This document shows positions 12,780-23,951 of a stretch of DNA of 64,000 nucleotides, one piece after another; within the stretch, counting starts at the first letter, position 1, and each line of letters opens with the position of its first letter. This DNA comes from Procambarus clarkii. Its lineage: Eukaryota; Arthropoda; Malacostraca; Decapoda; Cambaridae. A program made the position numbers and the translations under genes. Under the pieces are notes generated by a model. That model worked only from the letters and a program-made list of their open reading frames with translations, was not told where the DNA came from and did no database searches. The stretch lies in contig NC_091193.1 of NCBI RefSeq assembly GCF_040958095.1, positions 35,435,617 through 35,499,616 of the forward strand, in the 5' to 3' direction.

Positions 12780-12955
12780 CTCTGGATTGGAGGAGGATGA
12801 AAGGAACCAGAGCAAAATAAAGATTTGGGATGGGACGGGGGGAAGGAATGGTGCCCAACCACTTGTGGACGGTCGGGGATTGAACGCCGACCTGCATGTA
12901 GCGAGACCGTCGCTCTACCGTCCAGCCCAAGTGGTTGGACATGGGTCGATGGAGA
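12780..12955 (-). mobile_element. tRNA-derived SINE, second family
   Basis: On the minus strand a tRNA-like head (A-box region GGACGGTAGAGCG, B box GTTCAATCCCC at 12875-12885) is followed by a unique tail containing CCATTCCTTCCCCCCGTCCC. The arms CCAACCACTTG and CAAGTGGTTGG form a stem around the head. I recognise the combination as a decapod SINE. The 3' limit is approximate. Confidence 0.65.
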
Positions 12956-14308
12956 ACCCAATGAATATGTGAAACAGCTAGAGTCTAGTTTAGATGGCAT
13001 TAGAGAGCATAAACAAAAACTCGTTCACTATCTGCAAGTCCCCCTTCCTCCCCTCTAACAAGATATAGGTAAGGTAAGACCTTGAGAGCAAGGACCCAGA
13101 GATAATTGACATAGGACGACCAAGACAGGTTGAAGTAAGGGTCGAAAAACTTTGCATACATGCTGGTGAGAGTAGCATGGAAGGAGAGGTGTTGGTGAGA
13201 GTAGCATTTATGGAGAGGAACTGGTGTTGCAGGTGAGATAAGGTGAAACGTTATCTTCATCTAAGGTGCTGTTGCTACTGATAACTTGTATAACTTTTTA
13301 AATGTTTCAACTCTGTAGTCATTGACCTCCTATGAGTACCGGCAAAACCTAATTCAGGTGTAAAAACCTGATTGACAGTGGCCTTGACGTTAGTATTAAC
13401 AATGGACTGTCGCTAAATTGGAAAAAATTGGTTGCTGACTTTATATGATGAAATATCACAATTTTGTTTGTGTTTTAGATGAATTAATTATTTATCAGAC
13501 TAAATGAGAAATATAAGTTGGAGTGTTTGTACGCAGGAAACATTTCTTATTTCAGAACATTTTAAAACCGAAATTTTAAATTTATATCAAGTTTAAATTT
13601 CATCACATCAATGTTGTATGCGAATTTGTAAAGATGATAATTAAACGTTCAAACATAAGGTCTTAAAAATAAATAGTTGAATGATTAAACGTAAACGGTT
13701 TTAAATGTTAATGCTATTCATTTAAATTTTGGAATTATTAGATTTATAAACTTAATTGAATTCTGATGAGATAAAGAAAAAGAGAGAAAAAAAAGAGACA
13801 GAGTTTGAGAAAAAAAAAGTGATAGTGAAAGAGTTGGAGAAAAAGTAAAAGTGAGAGAGAGAAGAGAGGAGATGGAGGGAGAGAGAGAAAGAGTTTGACA
13901 AAAAGAAAATGACCAGACCACGTGGGAGCGTAGTGTCACGAGGCCAATGTTTACATATATGAATCTAGGTATACTTGGACTATAGTGAACAGTGATACAG
14001 TAAATTAGTGAATGGTAACACAACAGACATAAGGAAACAGTGACTGATGGCACTTAGTGGACAGAGAAATATCCACGTGGAGTGACGACGGATCCCCTGA
14101 TGGACCTCGACATAAGAACATCATTATATTCTCGCCTAGTTTGTGTGAACAGAACAACTTGGCTGGTAGGTACAGCTTCTAAGTCAGTTATCTGGTGTTC
14201 AGAGGGAGGAAAAATATAATAAATATCTTTTCAGTGTATCATATATAATTAAAATCTCAAAGTGGCTCATTCCGGGTGGAAGTCGACACAAAAAGGTCAC
14301 TCGTGACA
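12956..14308. other. Non-genic stretch with a purine-rich tract
   Basis: No coding signal is visible. From about 13770 to 13915 the plus strand is almost entirely A and G (GAGAGA/GAAAAA mixtures), a purine tract that may adopt triplex structure. The rest is AT-rich. Confidence 0.5.
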
Positions 14309-14372
14309 TCCACACAAACACACACACACAACCAATCGCACACACAAACACGCACACACACACACACACACA
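14309..14372. repeat. (CA)n microsatellite
   Basis: Interrupted CACACA repeats lie directly upstream of the CR1-like element. Confidence 0.9.
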
Positions 14373-14387
14373 TGATGGTTTAATCAG

Positions 14388-16250
14388 AGATGTAGGCTAG
14401 CTAAGCAGCAAAGTAAAAGGGCATGGAGAAACTATAGGAATAACAGGACACTGGAGAGCAGAGAAAGATACCAGAATGTCAGGATGAGAAGAGAGGCAGA
14501 AAGACAATACGAAAATGACATCGCAAGCAAGGCAAAGACTCAGCCTAAATTGTTGCCTAGCCACATCAGGAGAAAAACAACAGATAAGGAACAGGTTATG
14601 CAATTAAGGATAGGGGCGGAAGGATTCACTACAAATGACAAGGAAGTGTGTGAGGAATTGAGTAAGAAATTCCAGGAGTTCTTCACCTTAGAGCAAGGAG
14701 AAATTCCAGAGGTAAGTGTGGGAATAGCTAACCAGGAACCACTGGAAGAGTTTGAGATTACCAGCGGGGAAGTAAGGAAGTGTTTACTAGAGTTGGATGT
14801 GACAAAGGCTATAAGCCCAGATGGAATCTCCCCCTGGGTTCTAAAGGAAGGAGCAGGAGAACTGTGCCTACCACTCTCCATAGTGTATAACAAATCACTG
14901 GCAAAAGGGGAACTGCCAGATATTTGGAAAGCAGCTAACGTAGTCCCGATATACAAGAAAGGGGATAGACAGGAGGCACTGAACTACAGGCCTGTGTCCC
15001 TAACCTGCATACCATGCAAGCTGATGGAGAAGATTGTGCGAAAAAAACTAGTGGAGCATCTGGAGCGAAGGAACTTTGTAACACACCATCAACATGGTTT
15101 CAGAGATGGCAGCTCCTGTCTCACAGGGTTACTTGAATTCTACAACCAGGCAACAAATATAAGGCAAGAAAGAGAAGGGTGGGCCGACTGCATATTTTAG
15201 GTTTGTCAGAAAGCCTTTGATACAGTGCCACACAAGAGGCTAGTGCGAAAGTTGGAGACGCAGGCTGGAGTGAAAGGGAAGGTACTCTGGTGGATAGAGG
15301 AGTACCTAAGCAACAGGAGACAACGAGTCTGTGTGAGGGGTGAGGTCTCAGATTGGCGAGACGTTACAAGTGGAGTCCCGCAGGGGTCAGTCCTTGGACC
15401 TATACTGTTTCTGGTATATGTAAATGATCTCCCAGAGGGTATAGATTCGTTCCTCTCAATGTTTGCCGACGATACAAAAATTATGAGGAGGATTGAAACA
15501 GAGGATGATAGTAGGCGGCTACAAGATGATCTAGATAGACTGAGTGAATGGTCCAACAAATGGCTGTTGAAGTTCAACCCGAGTAAATGCAAAGTAATGA
15601 AACTAGGCAGTGGAAACAAGAGGCCAGACACAGGATACAGAATAGGAGATGAAGTACTTAATGAAACAGAGAGAAAGATCTAGGAGTTGATATCACACCA
15701 AACCTGTCTCCTGAAGCCCACATAAAGAGAATAACGTCTGCGGCATATGCGAGGCTGGCTAACATCAGAACGGCGTTCAGGAACCTGTGTAAGGAATCAT
15801 TCAGAATCTTGTACACAACATATGTAAGACCAATCCTGGAGTATGCGGCCCCAGCATGGAGCCCGTACCTTGTCAAGCACAAGACGAAGCTGGAAAAAGT
15901 CCAAAGGTATGCTACAAGACTAGTCCCAGAACTAAGAGGCATGAGTTATGAGGAAAGGCTGTGGGAAATGCACCTTACGACACTGGAAGACAGAAGAGTA
16001 AGGGGGACATGATCAAAACCTACAAAATCCTCAGGGGAATCGACCGGGTAAACAAGGATGAGCTATTCAACACTGGAGGAACGCGAACAAGGGGACACAG
16101 GTGGAAGCTGAGTACCCAAATGAGCCACATAGACATTAGAAAGAACTTTTTCAGTGTCAGAGTAGTTAGTAAATGGAGTGCACTAGGAAGTGATGTGGTG
16201 GAGGCTGACTCCATACACAGTTTCAAATGTAGATATGATAGAGCCCAGTA
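14388..16250 (+). pseudogene. CR1-like reverse transcriptase
   Basis: This is the reverse transcriptase and C-terminal region of a LINE ORF2. Visible blocks are SPDGISPWVLKEGA (about 14815), NYRPVSLTC (about 14985), GVPQGSVLGP (about 15373), the catalytic FADD at 15462-15473, and the C-terminal domain ending in FNTGGTRTRGHRWKL (about 16065). Lesions: a stop near 15198 inside motif A removes the catalytic aspartate normally found before QKAFD; a frameshift near 15660 and another near 16005 split the C-terminus. The disabled frame runs to the stop near 16250. It cannot encode an active enzyme. Confidence 0.85.
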
Positions 16251-16345
16251 GGCTCAGGAATCTGTACACTAGTTGATTGACGGTTGAGAGGCGGGACCAA
16301 AGAGCCAGAGCTCAACCCCCGCAAGCACAATTAGGTGAGTACACA
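14388..16345 (+). mobile_element. CR1-like non-LTR retrotransposon, 5'-truncated
   Basis: The coding part of a CR1/Jockey-type LINE starts abruptly in the region just before the reverse transcriptase, so the copy is 5'-truncated (the endonuclease is missing), as is usual for LINE insertions. The 3' untranslated tail contains GATAGAGCCCAGTAGGCTCA and ends in AATTAGGTGAGTAC followed by (AC)n. The same 3' end occurs twice more in the window, at 25955-26345 (plus) and 54896-55730 (minus), showing an abundant family. Confidence 0.85.
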
Positions 16346-16362
16346 CACACACACACACATAA
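16340..16362. repeat. (AC)n tail of the CR1-like element
   Basis: A short ACACAC run follows the conserved 3' end of the CR1-like copy. It is probably the template repeat at which the element ended. Confidence 0.7.
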
Positions 16363-16375
16363 TAAATATCTTGTT

Positions 16376-16470
16376 AAAAATTCTGTGGCCCGGGTTCGGT
16401 TCCCGGATCAGGCACAAACAAATGGGCATAGTTTCTTTCACCCTGATGTACCTGTTACCTAGCAGTAACT
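16376..16470 (+). mobile_element. SINE fragment (B box and tail)
   Basis: The B-box-like GGTTCGGTTCC at 16393-16403 is followed by CAAATGGGCATAGTTTCTTTC and ACCTGTTACCTAGCAGTA. I recognise this tail from decapod repeats. The 5' tRNA half is missing. Confidence 0.55.
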
Positions 16471-16548
16471 CTTAGTCTCCTCCACACCCACTCCTAGTCT
16501 CCTCTACACTCACAACCAGTCTTCTCCACACTCACTTTTAGTCTCCTC
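16463..16548. repeat. 22-bp minisatellite, left remnant
   Basis: Units of about 22 bp with consensus CTAGTCTCCTCCACACCCACTC. The array resumes at 24752 on the far side of an LTR element, so the element split it. Confidence 0.85.
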
Positions 16549-16717
16549 TGTTACCTATCGTTCGTTACGGCTCGAAACCCTAACAACAGCATGGACCTTA
16601 ATTATCTAGGGCTACTACAAACTGCTGTTCTCAAGAGCGGGTCACTAGTGTAACCCCATGATAAGTACAACGCAACGTTATAAATTTCTCCCGTAGGACT
16701 GAAGAAATAGACATATA

Positions 16718-16748
<31 letters not shown>

Positions 16749-17349
16749 TAACAATATAATCAATATTATATCAAGTATAGATGGACCACTATTAAAGTAA
16801 AATCAAAATACTGTCTCTCCCAAAATAAAAATCTACTACATGACACAACAACAAGTAATCAGACTTATCTCCCACATGTTATTCCTTCTGGTCCCTTGAA
16901 GCTACTAACTACTCGGCTGTCGCTACCCATAATCCTCTCCCCCTCTGCCTCATCCAGGATGAGGGATGGAAAATACAGACTTTTTAATATTTAAAACTAA
17001 TTGAACAACCACTTGTTCTCAAAACACATAAGAATGCAAATTAAATATAATAGTTACTTTCAAAATATATAAGTTACAATGCCACCTGCTTAATTACAGT
17101 AAATTAACACAATATACTTAAAGTAAAAGTGACATCTGGAACTCCCATAACTGAACAGGTCCAGCAATTCTAATTTCCCGAATCTAACAGGTATTAGACG
17201 TGTGAAGAGCCACCGCGCTCCTGTCACCACTGACATTGCCACACCACACGATAATTTACCAAAATATAATATGTGTACATATATGATGAAATGGAACAGA
17301 ATAAGTTTATTTTAAATTTATATACGTATCCAGCTAGGAGTACGTAACA
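16549..17349 (-). repeat. 3' LTR of element A
   Basis: 801 bp, TGTTAC...GTAACA, with a (TA)n run near 16722-16749. It differs from the 5' LTR at roughly 16 positions plus small length changes by eye (about 2 percent), so the insertion is not very recent. Confidence 0.85.
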
Positions 17350-20300
17350 CTTCCACCTCCAAGAAAAAAATTGCAATGAATTGAAGATCAATGGCATTTT
17401 TTCCAAAGTAAAATGTATGACACTTGAGATTTATGGTATTAAGTACACCAAACATGTAAAAGTAATAAGAACACATTTCTGGACAAAAATGAAAACACTC
17501 CAAATATATTCTTACAGGAAACTCAGAAATTTCAGTGTTATGACTATGTTCTACAAATGTTTCACTGTAGTATGCAAATTTATCTCTCCAGGGTACTATC
17601 TCATTTATTTCACTTTGTTTCAGATCATATTTCACACACCTATCAACAACATTATCATGAATAGAATTGTCAATAAAGGTAGCTGCTTTCACACAGTTAT
17701 CACGGCAATTTATCTTTCTATCTATTTCTACTATTTCTCTAAGATCATTCCCGTATTTCCATGTTATCCCTTTTTCACATGGTGAATTTTTCCAAGACAG
17801 ATTCCATTTTCCATTACTCCCTTTTTCTGGAGCTGAACTGCTTAATTGAAGCTGACTGGATGTACAGTAGATTTGGGACTTCTCCTGGGTATGCTCTGAC
17901 AAAGACATCTGCTCTTCATCACTCTTGATCCTCCACACCTATTCCACGCGAGAGTATGTGGAACACATACTCTCGCCCAATGGATACTAAAATTAGAGAA
18001 ATTAACATTAAACCTCACAATTATGTATAAAACTTTCCCATTCATAGAACCTTCCGAAACACAACACAACAACTTAGCAAACCTTTGACCTTCAAACCAA
18101 GAAATACAACCCAAGATAAGTGCAAAGGCTACCTGATCGAACTGACTCAGATGATCCATAAGGAACACAGAAATCAATTTCCTCATAACTCTGTCATAAC
18201 GACCAGTGAAAGAAAACAGGCATATGCCTAGGCACCATATCTCAATCATAACTCCGAAGACAAGTTCACACCCTCTGATGGTGAACTTGAACACAACACA
18301 CACTTTCATCAACCGTCTAGTCTTCCAAGGGACTAAATACAACATGCCAAAAACTTGACAACCCTCACCATCACTTCCCAAGTGATTTACGTCTGATGAC
18401 AAACAATCAACCAAGAAGTTTAAGGGTCTTAACATCTTGAAGATGCACAGCAGATCACCTGGGAAACCCCCAAGGACAATCTGAAACCCTTTACAATGAT
18501 TAACACTAGGTAGGATAACTTTATCCCCCAACTTGAAATTCACACCTGAAGCCTCAAACATCTGCTCCCCAGTTTGATTTAATCCTTCACCATCATTATG
18601 ATGCTGAAAGTCAACTCCAATATGACTCTGAAAGTCAACACCACACTTAAGTGGAACATACACTTTTATCACTCGTGCATCAAAATAAACTGGATCTGAA
18701 TATAGAGACACTGCTCTAGTATAACTCACCACTTCCTCAGAACAACTGGATGCACAACCTACTTGAGTAAACTCTCTCTGCTCAACCTCAAGGCTGGACA
18801 AAGATGTCCCACAGTCCATTACTTCACAAGAAAATGGCTCCTGCAGAATAAAAGTAGATTTCAACATCCTACACACACTCTGACTCATTTTACACAATGA
18901 GAAATACTTACTCCACATGTAATGAGAATCACAAACCATAAAACTCCGCAACTTAGATCCAATTGATACTTTACTACTCTCAATTACAGTAAATTAACAC
19001 AATATACTTAAAGTAAAAGTGACATCTGGAACTCCCATAACTGAACAGGTCCAGCAATTCTAATTTCCCGAATCTAACAGGTATTAGACGTGTGAAGAGC
19101 CACCGCGCTCCTGTCACCACTGACATTGCCACACCACACGATAATTTACCAAAATATAATATGTGTACATATATGATGAAATGGAACAGAATAAGTTTAT
19201 TTTAAATTTATATACGTATCCAGCTAGGAGTACGTAACACTTCCACCTCCAAGAAAAAAATTGCAATGAATTGAAGATCAATGGCATTTTTTCCAAAGTA
19301 AAATGTATGACACTTGAGATTTATGGTATTAAGTACACCAAACATGTAAAAGTAATAAGAACACATTTCTGGACAAAAATGAAAACACTCCAAATATATT
19401 CTTACAGGAAACTCAGAAATTTCAGTGTTATGACTATGTTCTACAAATGTTTCACTGTAGTATGCAAATTTATCTCTCCAGGGTACTATCTCATTTATTT
19501 CACTTTGTTTCAGATCATATTTCACACACCTATCAACAACATTATCATGAATAGAATTGTCAATAAAGGTAGCTGCTTTCACACAGTTATCACGGCAATT
19601 TATCTTTCTATCTATTTCTACTATTTCTCTAAGATCATTCCCGTATTTCCATGTTATCCCTTTTTCACATGGTGAATTTTTCCAAGACAGATTCCATTTT
19701 CCATTACTCCCTTTTTCTGGAGCTGAACTGCTTAATTGAAGCTGACTGGATGTACAGTAGATTTGGGACTTCTCCTGGGTATGCTCTGACAAAGACATCT
19801 GCTCTTCATCACTCTTGATCCTCCACACCTATTCCACGCGAGAGTATGTGGAACACATACTCTCGCCCAATGGATACTAAAATTAGAGAAATTAACATTA
19901 AACCTCACAATTATGTATAAAACTTTCCCATTCATAGAACCTTCCGAAACACAACACAACAACTTAGCAAACCTTTGACCTTCAAACCAAGAAATACAAC
20001 CCAAGATAAGTGCAAAGGCTACCTGATCGAACTGACTCAGATGATCCATAAGGAACACAGAAATCAATTTCCTCATAACTCTGTCATAACGACCAGTGAA
20101 AGAAAACAGGCATATGCCTAGGCACCATATCTCAATCATAACTCCGAAGACAAGTTCACACCCTCTGATGGTGAACTTGAACACAACACACACTTTCATC
20201 AACCGTCTAGTCTTCCAAGGGACTAAATACAACATGCCAAAAACTTGACAACCCTCACCATCACTTCCCAAGTGATTTACGTCTGATGACAAACAATCAA

Positions 20301-20870
20301 CCAAGAAGTTTAAGGGTCTTAACATCTTGAAGATGCACAGCAGATCACCTGGGAAACCCCCAAGGACAATCTGAAACCCTTTACAATGATTAACACTAGG
20401 TAGGATAACTTTATCCCCCAACTTGAAATTCACACCTGAAGCCTCAAACATCTGCTCCCCAGTTTGATTTAATCCTTCACCATCATTATGATGCTGAAAG
20501 TCAACTCCAATATGACTCTGAAAGTCAACACCACACTTAAGTGGAACATACACTTTTATCACTCGTGCATCAAAATAAACTGGATCTGAATATAGAGACA
20601 CTGCTCTAGTATAACTCACCACTTCCTCAGAACAACTGGATGCACAACCTACTTGAGTAAACTCTCTCTGCTCAACCTCAAGGCTGGACAAAGATGTCCC
20701 ACAGTCCATTACTTCACAAGAAAATGGCTCCTGCAGAATAAAAGTAGATTTCAACATCCTACACACACTCTGACTCATTTTACACAATGAGAAATACTTA
20801 CTCCACATGTAATGAGAATCACAAACCATAAAACTCCGCAACTTAGATCCAATTGATACTTTACTACTCT
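17091..20870 (-). repeat. Exact tandem duplication, 2 x 1,890 bp
   Basis: Positions 17091-18980 and 18981-20870 appear identical. Predicted peptides on both strands match residue for residue at an offset of 1,890. The unit begins inside the LTR (its last 259 bp) and runs into the internal region, so a partial LTR ending at 19239 sits inside the element. The joint has a few bases of shared sequence (CTCAA). Confidence 0.9.
17350..17360 (-). promoter_or_regulatory. Polypurine tract of element A
   Basis: Minus-strand GGAGGTGGAAG lies directly before the 3' LTR, the expected place and composition for plus-strand DNA priming. Confidence 0.65.
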
Positions 20871-21120
20871 CAATGGTTTTACCAAAATTTCCTCCCATGA
20901 CTTCTGGAGCTGCCTGGAGTACTGTCTGCTCACAATCAATAATAACACTACCAAGCTGGGTCACATCCTCACAGACAACTGAAGAGGGAGGCTCAATGGT
21001 TCTCCATCTACTCGACAGAAGCTGATCCTCTGGCTGCTTTCCCACACTCTCCAGAACTGGATCTACAGTACAGACTGTCTCCTTGCTTCTCTCTGAAATC
21101 TTAGGGTCAGTTCTACTCAA
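19732..21120 (-). CDS. Unrecognised 462-residue frame downstream of protease, element A
   Basis: A long open frame lies between the protease and the polypurine tract, where pol or env would normally be. I see no reverse transcriptase (no YXDD), RNase H or integrase (no HHCC or DDE) motif. It contains several Cys residues and one short stretch, NFKLGDKVILP, that loosely recalls the C-terminal part of integrases; this may be chance. The 3' part of the frame (from about residue 94) lies in the tandem duplication and reappears as a 369-residue frame at 17842-18951. It may be non-coding spacer that has stayed open by chance. Confidence 0.35.
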   Translation of the reverse strand: MSRTDPKISERSKETVCTVDPVLESVGKQPEDQLLSSRWRTIEPPSSVVCEDVTQLGSVIIDCEQTVLQAAPEVMGGNFGKTIESSKVSIGSKLRSFMVCDSHYMWSKYFSLCKMSQSVCRMLKSTFILQEPFSCEVMDCGTSLSSLEVEQREFTQVGCASSCSEEVVSYTRAVSLYSDPVYFDARVIKVYVPLKCGVDFQSHIGVDFQHHNDGEGLNQTGEQMFEASGVNFKLGDKVILPSVNHCKGFQIVLGGFPGDLLCIFKMLRPLNFLVDCLSSDVNHLGSDGEGCQVFGMLYLVPWKTRRLMKVCVVFKFTIRGCELVFGVMIEIWCLGICLFSFTGRYDRVMRKLISVFLMDHLSQFDQVAFALILGCISWFEGQRFAKLLCCVSEGSMNGKVLYIIVRFNVNFSNFSIHWARVCVPHTLAWNRCGGSRVMKSRCLCQSIPRRSPKSTVHPVSFN

Positions 21121-21229
21121 TGCACATAAATTAAGGGAATCTGAAGCGAGCGGGCAAGTAACAGGTAGTTTGACCTCCTCCCCTATACTATCACCTTGAC
21201 TAGGGTGAGGCAGGGCCTCTACAACAGAC

Positions 21230-22234
21230 TTACTCTCGACAACTGATTCTAAACTTGGAGTGAGCGGGAATACTTATGCCAACCCGACATCTTGTCCTAA
21301 ACCGTTCACTTGGCTGGAATACAATAGTCGTGGATTTTAAGTTTCTCTCAACTCCTGGCACAACGTCCGTAGTGAGCGGGCAAGACAATGGTACATGGAC
21401 ATCCTTTCCCAATTTATTGGAATAAAGCAGAGTCATAGTATCAGGCTTACTCTCAACAACTAGGTCGGCCACACAGGAATCTGGAACAACCACATCCCAC
21501 TTCTCCACTGAAGGGGTACTGGTTACTGGAACAAATGCTTGAGTAACAACATTAGAACTGACAACTGGATTTATAATAGTACTGACATCAGCACAGGTAG
21601 AATGGACAAAACCATCTTCTACAACAGGTTGTTCATTCATAGAACTAATTTCAGCACAGGCAGAATAAACATGGTCTGTAACTGGCTGTTTACACAAACG
21701 GGGATCAATCTCACCCACAACATGATTTATGGCCACATCATTACCCAATATAACATCCACACCTGGGATGGGCAACTGTGTACTAACACCCACAATGCAT
21801 AAACTTGGTGTAATGGTGGATCTGAAATTAATGTCTATTAGAGGTACAGTCTTACATCCTGCAACACTCTGAAGAACTACAAACTTTCCAGTCTCTCTCT
21901 TTTCCACATCAGAAAGAATACTGGATGAAATTATGGTTTGGGAAGCACCTGTATCACGAAGAATAACCACTGGCTTCCACTTCCCATTAATACACAAAAC
22001 TTCACCTGAAGACATATATGGTGAATACTGTTTCACCCAATTGGGGTTCACAGTTACATGTTTATTAGTAAGTTTATTTTGCACACCTCTACAACAAATG
22101 AGACCAGTTGGTCGTAACTCAGGGTGCAATATAAAACAGGAATTAATTCCATGGCCTTTTCTCTTACAATGGGAACAAGACCTTACAGTGGACACACTGG
22201 TAGAACCAACTAGAAGGTTTAGAAGTAACCTCAT
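21230..22234 (-). CDS. Zinc knuckle and aspartic protease of LTR element A
   Basis: This frame overlaps the gag end and is reached by a +1 shift; it has no convincing start codon of its own. It opens with a CCHC knuckle (CSHCKRKGHGINSC; spacing CX2CX4HX4C). A retroviral-type aspartic protease follows, with active site LRDTGASQTII and the later ILGND motif. The C-terminal 150 residues are Val/Ser/Thr rich and not recognised. The frameshift could be programmed or a mutation; the in-frame integrity on both sides favours the former slightly. No reverse transcriptase follows. Confidence 0.75.
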   Translation of the reverse strand: MRLLLNLLVGSTSVSTVRSCSHCKRKGHGINSCFILHPELRPTGLICCRGVQNKLTNKHVTVNPNWVKQYSPYMSSGEVLCINGKWKPVVILRDTGASQTIISSSILSDVEKRETGKFVVLQSVAGCKTVPLIDINFRSTITPSLCIVGVSTQLPIPGVDVILGNDVAINHVVGEIDPRLCKQPVTDHVYSACAEISSMNEQPVVEDGFVHSTCADVSTIINPVVSSNVVTQAFVPVTSTPSVEKWDVVVPDSCVADLVVESKPDTMTLLYSNKLGKDVHVPLSCPLTTDVVPGVERNLKSTTIVFQPSERFRTRCRVGISIPAHSKFRISCRE

Positions 22235-23639
22235 TATTATTTGACATTCCTGACAATGAAGTAGCAGGGTTAGGTTTTGTAAGAGAAGAGCTCATGGGAG
22301 TAACTGGAGCACTAGGACTGGATGGATTCTGATAAGGAGTTCGGTGAGCATTATAATTTAATCTACGACTAGACTTAGGTGAAGTGGCCGTAAACTGGGC
22401 CTTAGTCAACAACTCATGCTCATCCGCGAGCTTTGACAGTTCATAAATGTCTGTTACATTCTTTTGTTCTGCCATAAAAGTAGACAACTTGTCTGGGAGA
22501 CATGACAATACTTCTTCCATGATAAGAAGATTCTTTAGAGCATCATACTCGGTTACTGAAAGTGACTTTAACCATCTGTTGCAAAAATTCATCTTTTGAC
22601 GAGTAAAATCAGCTTTTGTCTGATCACTTACCCTCCTTAGGTTCCGAAACTTCTGCCTGTGTGCCTCTGGATTTATTTGATACGCATTTAAGATCTTTTT
22701 CTTTACAAATTCATAATCAAAGCCATGAGCGTCAGGTAGGGATGTAAAAACCTCCTGACTACGCCCCTTAAATTGAGACTGCATGATTGCTACCCATTGA
22801 TCCCTTGGCCAGTTCATACTGATTGCAATCTTATAAAAATGTGCAAAGAAAACCTCAGGATCCTCCTCATTAAACTTTAGTAACTCTCTATACTTATTCA
22901 TCCTTATGGGATTGTTATCACTATTTGTTGAAACATTACTAGTATTTCCATGCCCAGCTGCCATACGCTGTGATTCAAGCCTGAAGTTTGTGTCAGGTAT
23001 TTGTTGTTGAATCTCTAATTGCCTAGTTTGTTCCTCGGCTTGTTGCTTCTTTGTTGCTTCTTGTTGCAACTGCATTAAACCTTTCTGGTTTTGTGCTGCA
23101 ATTTCTAAACGCCTAGTCTCAAGCTCCCTCTGCTGAGCTTCAGCCTCTAATAATTTCTGTTCCTTTAAAGCTTCAATCTCTAATAATTTCTGTTCCTTTT
23201 GAGCTTCAAGCTCTAATTGTTTCTTTTCCTTTTGAGCTTCAAGCTCTAATTGTTTCTGTTCCTTTTGAGCTTCAAGCTCTAATTGTTTCTGTTCCTTTTG
23301 AGCTTCAAGCTCTAATTGTTTCTGTTCCTTTTGAGCTTCAAGCTCTAATTGTTTCTGTTCCTTTTGAGCTTCAAGCTCTAATTGACGAGCTTCTAACTCA
23401 AGACGCTTTAACGTCATCTGATCACTTGACTCCTCTCTTAACTCCTCCAGAATTTCTTCGTCTAACACTCCATTCTCAACAAAATGCGTCACAATGACTT
23501 TCATAATTTGGGTTTTAACCATTCTATTGTTGGCGATCAAATCCAACTGATTTGCCATTTGTACTAACTCAGACTTTTTTAGGCTCTTAATTCCCTCAAA
23601 GTCTGGATGAGCCAACAACGACAACACTTGACTCTCCAT
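22164..23639 (-). CDS. Gag of LTR element A
   Basis: This is the capsid-type structural polyprotein. The ATG at 23637-23639 is chosen over one 12 nt upstream because the residues following it (MESQVLSLLAHPDFEGI) look like the natural N-terminus. A short helical N-terminal domain is followed by a long charged coiled coil (about 23165-23395) made of an 11-residue repeat based on LELEAQKEQKQ. The capsid-like domain then contains FNEEDPEVFFAHFYKIA, AYQINPEAHRQKFRNLRR and LADEHELLTK, a pattern shared with gag proteins that resemble SCAN domains. The frame ends at 22164 and overlaps the next frame by 71 nt. It is intact in frame, so it may be translatable. Confidence 0.8.
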   Translation of the reverse strand: MESQVLSLLAHPDFEGIKSLKKSELVQMANQLDLIANNRMVKTQIMKVIVTHFVENGVLDEEILEELREESSDQMTLKRLELEARQLELEAQKEQKQLELEAQKEQKQLELEAQKEQKQLELEAQKEQKQLELEAQKEKKQLELEAQKEQKLLEIEALKEQKLLEAEAQQRELETRRLEIAAQNQKGLMQLQQEATKKQQAEEQTRQLEIQQQIPDTNFRLESQRMAAGHGNTSNVSTNSDNNPIRMNKYRELLKFNEEDPEVFFAHFYKIAISMNWPRDQWVAIMQSQFKGRSQEVFTSLPDAHGFDYEFVKKKILNAYQINPEAHRQKFRNLRRVSDQTKADFTRQKMNFCNRWLKSLSVTEYDALKNLLIMEEVLSCLPDKLSTFMAEQKNVTDIYELSKLADEHELLTKAQFTATSPKSSRRLNYNAHRTPYQNPSSPSAPVTPMSSSLTKPNPATSLSGMSNNNEVTSKPSSWFYQCVHCKVLFPL

Positions 23640-23926
23640 CGTTACTAACACTTGGTACTTGATTCACAACAACAATTAAAACAATGGCACTGCACTACAC
23701 TTCACTGTAAAATTGTCAGAACACTAAAAATTCGCTTGGCCTCACTGCAAAAACAAAATATATAGGATGACTTACCTCAAAATCGTGAAACGTTGTTACT
23801 TGACACACAGGAAGGCTTGCTTGGCACATGGAATAGTTTGTAAAGAAACACATAGACACTTAACACACTAGTACCTAGGAAGGCAAGGTTAGATTAGCAC
23901 AGTTAAGTTTAAGTGGGAACAATATT

Positions 23927-23944
23927 TCCTGGCACAGGCCCCCA
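23927..23944 (-). promoter_or_regulatory. Candidate primer-binding site of element A
   Basis: The minus strand starts TGGGGGCCTGTGCCAGG, 7 nt inside the 5' LTR. A TGG start fits pairing with a tRNA CCA end. Which tRNA is unknown. Confidence 0.4.
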
Positions 23945-23951
23945 TAACTCT

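Noticed and set aside
13718-14053. 111-codon minus-strand frame rich in Ser/Leu/Phe
   Set aside because: It is the translation of a purine-rich (GAGAGA/GAAAAA) tract.
19732-21120. Envelope or reverse transcriptase in LTR element A
   Set aside because: No YXDD, RNase H, HHCC, signal peptide plus anchor, or other defining motif found.
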